Below, in pieces: positions 5,596 to 11,869 of a stretch of DNA of 20,448 nt. The notes beneath the pieces were generated by a model, which searched no databases, was not told the origin of the DNA, and worked only from the letters and a program-made list of their open reading frames with translations. How positions within the stretch are numbered: the first letter of the stretch is position 1; each line of letters begins with the position of its first letter. The stretch is from an uncultured Bdellovibrionales bacterium (GTDB lineage: Bacteria > Bdellovibrionota > FAC87 > UBA2466): positions 1-20,448 of the forward strand of contig CALCZU010000045.1 in the NCBI GenBank assembly GCA_937903155.1, written 5' to 3'. Position numbers and translations under genes: made by a program.

Positions 5596-7368
5596 ATGGA
5601 ACATTCTCTTTTTCTCAGGCTTTTTCTGATCTTTTTGGCTGCGGCTGTTTTAATCGTCCCATTTTTCAAAAAATGGGGTCTAGGATCGGTCCTGGGATAT
5701 CTGGCAGCAGGTTCGCTTTTAGGACCTTGGGCATTTGGATTTGTCACGGACGTGAAAAGTATTTTGAGCTTTTCAGAATTCGGTGTCGTGCTTCTCCTCT
5801 TCGTCATTGGATTGGAGTTGCAGCCAAGCCGACTGTGGGCAATGCGAAAAGCAGTCTTTGGATTGGGAAGCGCACAACTTTTTGGGACGGCGATCCTTCT
5901 GGGCGGGATTGGATACGGTTTCGGATATTCTTTTACGGGATCGATCGTCGCAGGCCTCGGGCTAGCGCTTTCTTCAACGGCATTTACTTTACAATCTTTG
6001 GCAGAGCGCCGCGCGCTGACGACTTCCTATGGAAGAGCCAGTTTTGCAATTCTACTTTTCCAAGATATCGCAGTCATTCCTCTTTTAGGTTTACTTCCCT
6101 TGTTGGGAGGAGAAGCAAGACCTGCCGGCGAACTATTTTTATCGATGTCCAAGGTTATTGGCGTCATCGCATTACTCGGTATCGGCGGAAGATACTTAAT
6201 CCGTCCGTTTCTGAGACTCGTCGCCTCGGCTCAAATTAAAGAAGTTTTTGTCGCAGCAACGCTTCTCGTAGTTGTAGGATCGGCGGCCGTAATGGAAGCG
6301 GTTGGACTTTCGATGGCACTCGGAACTTTTCTCGCCGGAGTGTTGCTAGCTGATTCGGAATATCGACATGAACTAGAATCAGATATTGAGCCATTTAAAG
6401 GATTGCTATTGGGGCTTTTCTTTATGTCGATCGGGATGTCGCTCGACTACGGAATTATTTTACGGAAACCAATTCCGGTGCTTTCGGTCACGCTAGGTTT
6501 CATGGCAATCAAGTATCTCGTCGTTTACGTGACAGCGCGGGTCGCCAAATTCTCAAATGAAGCTTCAAAACAGATGGCGATGGCACTCCCCCAAGGAGGA
6601 GAGTTCGCCTTTGTACTTTTCAGCGTGGCCGTTCAAGCAAATGTTTTTCAGATCAATTCGGCGGATTTCTTAGTGGTTGCCGTCGCACTTTCGATGGCGT
6701 TGACGCCATTTGCACTTTTCCTCAATGAAAAGTTTATTTGTCGGCAAGGAAAAATAAAAGATGCCGAAACAAAGTTCGACTCTATTCAAGACGAAGAAAA
6801 TCCTGTGATTATTGCAGGGTTTGGGAGATTTGGACAAATTACGGGACGAATTTTGCGCGCAAAGGGCATCGGATTTACGGCGTTAGAATTAGACCCAGAG
6901 CAAGTCCATTTTGTTCGGCGTTTCGGAAACACTATCTACTACGGAGATGCGTCCCGGTTAGATCTTCTTCAACAAGCGGGCGCTGCGAAGGCAAAGATTT
7001 TTCTACTCGCCATTGATGACATCGAATCCTCCCTTAAAACCGCCGAGATTGTGAAACAACATTTTCCCAATTTGACAATTTTCGCGCGCGCGAGAAATCG
7101 GCAGCACGTTTTTGATTTGATGAAACTTGGAGTTGAAGTCATTCATAGAGAAACGTTTGCTTCAGGGCTTGAGGCGGCGGAACAAGTGCTCGTCGCGCTA
7201 GGGAAATCACCCGAACACGCAGCACTTTCTATCCAAAAATTTCGTGAGCACGATGAAAACACACTGCTCGAACAATATAAGCTTGCGGGCGACGAGGTGA
7301 AGATGATCAACTATTCCAAGCAAGCCGTTCGTCAGCTTTCAGAACTCTTCCAAACCGATAAGGCTTAG
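5596..7368 (+). CDS. KefB/KefC-type monovalent cation:proton antiporter (CPA2) with RCK domain
   Basis: A 590-residue inner-membrane protein with an N-terminal CPA2 antiporter domain of about 12 helices (residues 1-380) and a C-terminal RCK/TrkA-N domain (about 402-520). Family marks are IGLELQPSRLW (71-81), FQDIAVIPLL (155-164, with D157 as the likely ion-site acid), HELESDIEPFKGLLLGLFF (258-276) and PQGGEFAFVLFS (332-343). The RCK domain has GFGRFG (408-413) and ELDP (431-434) for nucleotide binding. KefB and KefC of E. coli (601 and 620 residues) are K+ efflux systems opened by glutathione adducts, acidifying the cytoplasm to protect against electrophiles. Whether this one is gated by glutathione cannot be told. 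The Shine-Dalgarno is weak. It follows the ATL gene by 39 nt and ends before a terminator. Confidence 0.93.
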   Translation: MEHSLFLRLFLIFLAAAVLIVPFFKKWGLGSVLGYLAAGSLLGPWAFGFVTDVKSILSFSEFGVVLLLFVIGLELQPSRLWAMRKAVFGLGSAQLFGTAILLGGIGYGFGYSFTGSIVAGLGLALSSTAFTLQSLAERRALTTSYGRASFAILLFQDIAVIPLLGLLPLLGGEARPAGELFLSMSKVIGVIALLGIGGRYLIRPFLRLVASAQIKEVFVAATLLVVVGSAAVMEAVGLSMALGTFLAGVLLADSEYRHELESDIEPFKGLLLGLFFMSIGMSLDYGIILRKPIPVLSVTLGFMAIKYLVVYVTARVAKFSNEASKQMAMALPQGGEFAFVLFSVAVQANVFQINSADFLVVAVALSMALTPFALFLNEKFICRQGKIKDAETKFDSIQDEENPVIIAGFGRFGQITGRILRAKGIGFTALELDPEQVHFVRRFGNTIYYGDASRLDLLQQAGAAKAKIFLLAIDDIESSLKTAEIVKQHFPNLTIFARARNRQHVFDLMKLGVEVIHRETFASGLEAAEQVLVALGKSPEHAALSIQKFREHDENTLLEQYKLAGDEVKMINYSKQAVRQLSELFQTDKA

Positions 7369-7395
7369 CAATCGATTTGCAATCCGGGTTGATAT

Positions 7396-7418
7396 GGCTC
7401 AATACGATTGGGCTTTTT
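7396..7418 (+). terminator. Rho-independent terminator after the antiporter
   Basis: GCTCAAT (7397-7403), loop ACG, ATTGGGC (7407-7413) with one G-U pair, then five T residues. It lies 28 nt after the stop codon at 7368. Confidence 0.7.
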
Positions 7419-7504
7419 ACTTACTTTTAGTGACATTTTTTGCTCCTTCCGCTCACGTCTTTTCAGTCATTTTTGACATCAATTTATGGTATTAAAGGCC
7501 CCAC

Positions 7505-9001
7505 ATGAAATCCTTGTTTCGTCTCATTTTACTGACGTGGGTTCTCTCTGCACCTTGCCATGCCCTTTGGAATGGCAAAATTTGCTTAAACCATCTCAGA
7601 AATATTGCTCATTCCTCCCAGAAGACGTTTTATATCGTTAGCCCAATCTCGGGGTCGAGTGGACTCGAGGAATTAACTCGGGCGGTTTTGCCAGCAGACG
7701 TTCAAATCGTCGTTCTATTGGCTCCAGGGAGCGTTTTACCCCCATCTCAACCGAATCTTATTTTTGCACATCTTCCACAGCATCTTTCGAAAAAATCATC
7801 GATGGAGTCTCTTCAACTAGGAATCGAATCGATTCGAAAGGCTCTGGGGACTCCCGAGGGTCCTGCTAAAGTTTTAATTGGAGCAGAAAATGGAGTTGAT
7901 TGGGGATTAGCTCTCAAAAGAGATGTGAATGATTCAGGATTCGAAAGCGATCTTTCTGCTTCCCAGATGGTTTCAAAAGGATCGGTTAGAAAAAAACTTG
8001 AAGGCGCTTCTATTCCGAACCTAGTTTGGCCCATACAATTCGAAGAAAAAGATTTCGACACGACCCTAAAAGAATACGCCGAAAAATTTCCGAAAAAACG
8101 ACTTGCTGTTAAGTTTGATAATTCTTCGGGTATGGAAGGTCTTCTCTTTTGTACCGCAGAAAATGTTTTCGCCAATATTGCAGAATTAAAGCTAAAAGAT
8201 GAAAACAAACACAAGCGATCTCCTAGGATTATCGTCGAAGGATACATCGACGATATCCCCCTTCCCGCGGGTCAAAAGTGGAAAGAAATCGCTGTCGACG
8301 GAGTCGCATACAGACTTCCTTCCGAAAATAAAACCCGGGTCAAATTTTTCTCAGCCTGGATTTACGAAAAAGATGAAAACAAAATGTATCTTTCCGATAA
8401 TTTAACAGATCCGAATCAAGCTCAATTTGCAGGAGCAAGAAGCATGATAGAGGGAGCGGTCAATGCCTTAGGTTATTCGGAAGGTGGACTCCACTTCGAA
8501 ATTTATATGCCCGTAGACGTAGAGGGTAGAATTGTCGCTAACGGGCCAATCGTTTTAGGAGATCCCAACTTTAGATTCGGTGGAAATAACAAATTTGCAG
8601 AAGCACTCGTCAAGAAGCGAGCGTTCACCATTCCTCCCAACGAAATGTTATTGCTCGGAGCCATCAATCCAGAAGCGCTTCATAAATTAAATCCAAAAGT
8701 TTCAAATGCGACCACAAAAGTAATCGCTTTAAGTTTTCCTCGAGCCCCCTCGGGAGCCAGGCTCTCAAATGACCCCTCGGATTTGCTCGCAGAAATGCGC
8801 CGTTTAGGAACTTATGCAGGGGTAGACACCGTCCCCTGGACCCAAGACACTTACAAGACGTTTACTGTCGGACGAGGAAAAGAACTCAAAGATGTCTTTG
8901 AAATTGTTTTAATCGGCTCCCACGACGAAGTCTTACGAGATGAAATGCGTATTCGGGAAATTGAAATCAAGCTTTCTCAACTGATGAGAGTTGAAGAATA
9001 G
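7505..9001 (+). CDS. ATP-grasp superfamily protein with an N-terminal export signal
   Basis: A 498-residue protein that begins with a typical Sec signal peptide (MKSLFRLILLTWVLSAPCHA, cleavage after A20). It then follows the layout of ATP-grasp carboxylate-amine ligases: a pre-ATP-grasp alpha/beta domain from about residue 41 (FYIVSPISGSSGLEEL), VLIGAENGVDWGLAL (123-137), SKGSVRKKLEGASIP (157-171), the ATP lysine K203 in LAVKFDNSSGMEGLLF, IIVEGYID (242-249), and the metal-site region HFEIY (E332) with DPNFRFGG (D353, N355, R357), where Asp replaces the usual Glu. These enzymes form amide or peptide bonds through acyl phosphates. No ATG follows before residue 100, so the hydrophobic N-terminus is part of any product. 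AAAGG lies 6 nt before the ATG. Substrate unknown. It could be a membrane-anchored or degenerate homologue rather than a periplasmic enzyme. Confidence 0.72.
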   Translation: MKSLFRLILLTWVLSAPCHALWNGKICLNHLRNIAHSSQKTFYIVSPISGSSGLEELTRAVLPADVQIVVLLAPGSVLPPSQPNLIFAHLPQHLSKKSSMESLQLGIESIRKALGTPEGPAKVLIGAENGVDWGLALKRDVNDSGFESDLSASQMVSKGSVRKKLEGASIPNLVWPIQFEEKDFDTTLKEYAEKFPKKRLAVKFDNSSGMEGLLFCTAENVFANIAELKLKDENKHKRSPRIIVEGYIDDIPLPAGQKWKEIAVDGVAYRLPSENKTRVKFFSAWIYEKDENKMYLSDNLTDPNQAQFAGARSMIEGAVNALGYSEGGLHFEIYMPVDVEGRIVANGPIVLGDPNFRFGGNNKFAEALVKKRAFTIPPNEMLLLGAINPEALHKLNPKVSNATTKVIALSFPRAPSGARLSNDPSDLLAEMRRLGTYAGVDTVPWTQDTYKTFTVGRGKELKDVFEIVLIGSHDEVLRDEMRIREIEIKLSQLMRVEE

Positions 9002-9004
9002 CCT

Positions 9005-9292
9005 CTAATCGCAGTAGGCATCGAGCGCAACGCACCCACGACCGCTACGAATATTTCCTTCGAAGCAATGCTTAATACACTTCAAATTGATTTCGTTTAC
9101 GCTATCCCCTAACTCACTAAAAACTCGATCGTCAGAACTCACGGGCAAGTTGTTCACCATATTGTATTCGCAAGTCGAGAGAGAAGAGCCATTTGCGCAC
9201 CACTGATATTCTGTCCAATGACACATCCCGTAACACCAGCCGAATGATTGTGCGCTCAACGTGATTAAAATGGTAAGAATGATTTGTTTCAT
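9005..9292 (-). CDS. Small exported eight-cysteine protein
   Basis: A 95-residue protein with a short signal peptide (MKQIILTILITLSAQSFG) and a mature part of about 77 residues holding eight cysteines at positions 20, 24, 32, 41, 72, 76, 87 and 94. The spacing is C-x3-C-x7-C-x8-C-x30-C-x3-C-x10-C-x6-C, with CxxxC pairs in both halves. An even number and an exported location suggest four disulfides. I recognise no family. The frame extends to 9337, but the ATG at 9292 begins the signal peptide and has a GGGGG purine run about 4 nt upstream. A TTGACG -35-like element lies at 9337-9332 on the minus strand. It converges on the exported ATP-grasp gene with only 3 nt between the stops. Confidence 0.75.
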   Translation of the reverse strand: MKQIILTILITLSAQSFGWCYGMCHWTEYQWCANGSSLSTCEYNMVNNLPVSSDDRVFSELGDSVNEINLKCIKHCFEGNIRSGRGCVALDAYCD

Positions 9293-9345
9293 ATAACCCC
9301 CAAACAAGACGTAATCGAAGGTTGAACAAACCGTCAAAGAAAATA

Positions 9346-9384
9346 AAAAGGGAAGTCTATCTATTGAAGTAAGACTTCCCTTTT
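9346..9384. terminator. Rho-independent terminator after the 9389 gene
   Basis: AAAAGGGAAGTCT (9346-9358) pairs perfectly with AGACTTCCCTTTT (9372-9384) across a 13-nt loop. On the minus strand the stem is followed by an A/T-rich T-run, so it ends the 9389-9823 transcript just after its stop and insulates the next gene. Confidence 0.8.
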
Positions 9385-9388
9385 CGTG

Positions 9389-9823
9389 TCACTTTTCCGT
9401 CAGTTGAAGGGAGCCGCCAATTTTAAAACAAGGTTTAGTCGAGTACGCGGTCACGATGACCGAATAGGTTCCCGGGGTTGCCTTTAAAACCAAGTCCGCC
9501 TTGGATACGGCTTTACTTGGCAACCACACGTTATCCGAAGTCGAAACGAACTCGTCACCTTTCATAAAGGTGACAAAAAGTCCTTTTTGCGTTCCACCAG
9601 AACAGGCGAATCCACTATTGAGGTCACTGACCTTAATCGTCTGATCGCTTTTTACTTCAAGGTCGTAATTGATAAAGAAAGTATTCTCGTATCCACCGAC
9701 CGGAGGCTCTTCTTTTTCAGTCGCTGCACTGAAAGAGACGGATTTATTCAATTCAATTTTTGGAGCCGCAAAAACTCCAGTCATTGAAAAGAGAGTAAGA
9801 GTTAGGATTAATTGTTTTTTCAT
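9389..9823 (-). CDS. Exported protein of unknown function, probably beta-rich
   Basis: A 144-residue protein with a Sec signal peptide (MKKQLILTLTLFSMTGVFA, cleavage after residue 19). The mature part alternates short hydrophobic and polar stretches (FFINYDLEVKSDQTIKV, GTYSVIVTAYSTKPC) typical of a small beta-sandwich, with two cysteines (FACSGG and KPCFK) that could form one disulfide. The open frame runs up to 9952, but the ATG at 9823 is chosen because AAGGGG lies 7 nt upstream and the signal peptide begins there. It is ended by a perfect terminator. No family recognised; periplasmic or surface location inferred. Confidence 0.8.
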   Translation of the reverse strand: MKKQLILTLTLFSMTGVFAAPKIELNKSVSFSAATEKEEPPVGGYENTFFINYDLEVKSDQTIKVSDLNSGFACSGGTQKGLFVTFMKGDEFVSTSDNVWLPSKAVSKADLVLKATPGTYSVIVTAYSTKPCFKIGGSLQLTEK

Positions 9824-9940
9824 TTTTTTACCCCTTATTGTTTTTTCCACCTTTGTATTCAACCTTGAAATCTCAGAGATCGACAACGTTGCCGAAGAAA
9901 AAACACTCAATTCCGTTCTAAGGTTTTGGAACAGCTTGAT

Positions 9941-9970
9941 TTGACCTTTCACTGGGATTAGTTCTATGAA
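9941..9970 (+). promoter_or_regulatory. Candidate promoter giving a leaderless YkgJ-type mRNA
   Basis: TTGACC (9941-9946), an 18-nt spacer, then TATGAA (9965-9970). The expected transcription start, 7 nt beyond the -10, is about 9977, the A of the ATG. This agrees with the lack of any Shine-Dalgarno before that gene. Confidence 0.4.
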
Positions 9971-9976
9971 CGAACG

Positions 9977-10237
9977 ATGGAATGTCGAATCGGATGCGCG
10001 GCCTGTTGTATTGAGCCCAGCATTTCAAGCCCTCTCCCCCAAATGCCCCTCGGAAAACCCGCGGGAGTAAGGTGTCTAAACCTTTCCAAAGATAATCAGT
10101 GCACCGTTTGGGGAACGCCCGAGTACCCTCCGGTCTGCCAAGGTTTTAAACCTGAGCTTTTTGTCTGCGGGACTTCAAACGCGGACGCCTTCCGTCTCAT
10201 TGCGACCCTTGAAAAGCTAACCGCTCCCAACCATTGA
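9977..10237 (+). CDS. YkgJ-type cysteine-cluster protein (putative Zn/Fe-chelating domain)
   Basis: An 86-residue protein with eight cysteines (3, 7, 10, 11, 33, 42, 54, 64). The opening CRIGCAACCIEPSISSPLPQ, then GKPAGVRC, QCTVWG and YPPVCQGFKP, match the small YkgJ/UPF0153 cysteine-cluster family, for which binding of zinc or an iron centre is proposed but no reaction is established. There is no signal peptide, so cytoplasmic. The frame starts at the ATG at 9977 with no Shine-Dalgarno; a promoter-like pair upstream would make the mRNA leaderless. It is divergent from the exported 9389-9823 gene and convergent with isocitrate dehydrogenase. Confidence 0.85.
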   Translation: MECRIGCAACCIEPSISSPLPQMPLGKPAGVRCLNLSKDNQCTVWGTPEYPPVCQGFKPELFVCGTSNADAFRLIATLEKLTAPNH

Positions 10238-10302
10238 GAACTCGCGTCGGTTTTCGATCATCCTAAAGGATTTCTCGTTCGACTCAGTTTGCCTTCAGTC
10301 AC

Positions 10303-11331
10303 TTAAGCGGATTTTTTTTTTGCTTGAGGAAGATGCTCGATAATTGCATCTGTGAAAGTGGATGTCTTACCCTTGCCACCGAGATCTGCAGTGACACGAT
10401 CTTTTTGGATCATGGTCTGTTTAATTGCATTCCGTAAAGACTCGGCTTTTTCATTTTCATTTAAGTGATCCAGCATCAAAGAAGCTGCTAAAAGAAGCGC
10501 AACAGGGTTTGCAAGCCCTTTCCCGGCGATATCGGGAGCCGATCCGTGTACCGCTTCAAAAATCGCAACATCTTTTCCGATGTTCGCAGCAGGAGCCATC
10601 CCCAGTCCACCGACTAAGCCTGCACAAAGGTCCGAAAGAATATCTCCAAAAAGATTGGTTGTGACGATGACGTCAAACTGCTCGGGTTTCATCACGAGCT
10701 GCATGCAAGCATTATCGACAATCATTTCTACCATCTCGACGGTAGGATAGTTTTTCGCAATTTCACGAGCCATTTTCAAGAAAAGGCCTGAAGTCGTTTT
10801 CAAAATGTTTGCTTTGTGAACTACCGTGAGACGTTTGCGGTTATGCGCTTTGACGTACTCAAACCCATACTCAAGAACGCGTTTAGCGCCCGTGCGTGTG
10901 ACGATACTTTTTGCTTCTGCAACTTCGCCATCGTCGTGAGTGATTTGTCCTGCGCCTGAATAAAGTCCCTCGGTATTTTCACGGATGGTCACGATGTCGA
11001 TATTTTCAAATCGAGATTTGGTTCCGGGAAAACTAATCGCCGGACGGACATTCGCAAAAAGATCGTATTTTTTTCGCAAAGTCACATTCATCGATGTGAA
11101 ACCTTCTCCGATAGGAGTGGTCAAAGGTCCTTTAAGAGCCAGTTTATTTCTCGAAATCGAGTCGAGGGTAGCTTTGGGAAGCAATTCCCCTGTTTTTTCG
11201 TGGGCCGTTAAACCGGCGTCGACGTATTCGTATTCAAATTGACAGCCGAGAGCCGCTAGAACTCGAAGGGTCGAGTCCATAATTTCTGGTCCAATTCCAT
11301 CACCTTTGATAATCGAAATTTTTGTAGACAT
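10303..11331 (-). CDS. Isocitrate dehydrogenase, NAD+-type
   Basis: A 342-residue member of the isocitrate/isopropylmalate dehydrogenase family, converting isocitrate to 2-oxoglutarate in the TCA cycle. TSMNVTLRKKYDLFANVRP (79-97) carries the isocitrate-binding Ser80, Asn82, Arg86 and Arg96. IRENTEGLYSG (116-126) follows, then K173, the metal-binding aspartates D206, D230 and D234, and the family signature NLFGDILSDLCAGLVGGLG (226-244). The coenzyme loop reads HGSAPDIAGKG; D267-I268 stand where NADP-dependent enzymes have Lys-Tyr, so NAD+ is the likely coenzyme. SxN in the substrate loop argues against isopropylmalate dehydrogenase; homoisocitrate dehydrogenase is a less likely alternative. 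The length is typical of the short NAD form. It has a lysine-rich tail. Single gene, divergent from the YbaN-like gene. Confidence 0.92.
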   Translation of the reverse strand: MSTKISIIKGDGIGPEIMDSTLRVLAALGCQFEYEYVDAGLTAHEKTGELLPKATLDSISRNKLALKGPLTTPIGEGFTSMNVTLRKKYDLFANVRPAISFPGTKSRFENIDIVTIRENTEGLYSGAGQITHDDGEVAEAKSIVTRTGAKRVLEYGFEYVKAHNRKRLTVVHKANILKTTSGLFLKMAREIAKNYPTVEMVEMIVDNACMQLVMKPEQFDVIVTTNLFGDILSDLCAGLVGGLGMAPAANIGKDVAIFEAVHGSAPDIAGKGLANPVALLLAASLMLDHLNENEKAESLRNAIKQTMIQKDRVTADLGGKGKTSTFTDAIIEHLPQAKKKSA

Positions 11332-11449
11332 ATCTTCTCTATCGGCTTTCCTAAGCTAAACCCAAGATTTCTAAGACAATATGTGAAAAATTACTTAATT
11401 TAAAGCCTGAATACTTGAAAGGGTATGCTTTTTGCTTTGTTAAAGACCT

Positions 11450-11869
11450 ATGGTTCTCATCGATTATTTTATCAAAGATTGGAAAGAAGGAGAAACTTCT
11501 CAAAAGCTATTCATGATAGCGGGAGCCATCTGCCTACTTATCACCCTCGTAGGTATCTTTCTTCCCATCCTGCCCCAAGTCCCTTCGGCAATCGCCGCGG
11601 CCCTTCTTTTTGCGAAAGGCAGTCCACGAATTCACCATTGGATTCGGGAAAATAAGTACATGGGTCAACCTGTCAAAGACTGGGAAGATCATCGAGTCAT
11701 TCGGCCTAAGCTGAAACTTTTTTCATTTCTAGGACTGGTTTTCGTGGGAATCGTTGCGCATTATAATATCCTTTTTTCGTGGGCAATTCTGACAGACGTA
11801 GTCCTCGCTGCCTGTCTAATTTTTGTCCTGACCACGAAGTCAAAACCTCAAGGTCCCATCTTAACTTAA
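11450..11869 (+). CDS. YbaN-like (DUF454) inner-membrane protein
   Basis: A 139-residue membrane protein. The first hydrophobic block (about residues 20-56) contains GIFLPILPQVPSAIAAALLF, followed by AKGSPRIHHWIRENKYMGQPV and DWEDHRVIRPKLK, then a second pair of hydrophobic segments (about 90-127). The LP-LP-x-x-P, SPR-x-H-x-W and W-x-x-H-R-x-I blocks are typical of the DUF454/YbaN family, whose function is unknown. No Shine-Dalgarno is evident; TTGAAA-N17-TGTTAA (11415-11443) would put transcription at or near the ATG, but this match is weak. Its last 9 nt overlap the 3' end of the convergent diiron/ATP-grasp gene. Confidence 0.85.
   Translation: MVLIDYFIKDWKEGETSQKLFMIAGAICLLITLVGIFLPILPQVPSAIAAALLFAKGSPRIHHWIRENKYMGQPVKDWEDHRVIRPKLKLFSFLGLVFVGIVAHYNILFSWAILTDVVLAACLIFVLTTKSKPQGPILT

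Noticed and set aside
5430..5807. Minus-strand 125-residue frame over the ATL-antiporter junction
   Set aside because: It lies opposite strongly supported conserved genes and its translation resembles no protein family; a shadow frame.
7469..7495. TTGACA at 7473-7478 as -35 of the exported ATP-grasp gene
   Set aside because: The nearest -10-like sequences (TATGGT, TATTAA) are 6 and 11 nt away, too close for a sigma-70 promoter.
9445..9465. ATGACCGAAT at about 9457, matching part of the 2664 inverted repeat
   Set aside because: It lies within a coding sequence, lacks the second arm and is short enough to be chance.
10251..10285. Short palindrome ATCCTAAAGGAT between the YkgJ-type gene and isocitrate dehydrogenase
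   Set aside because: A 5-bp stem with a 2-nt loop cannot form a useful terminator; likely chance.
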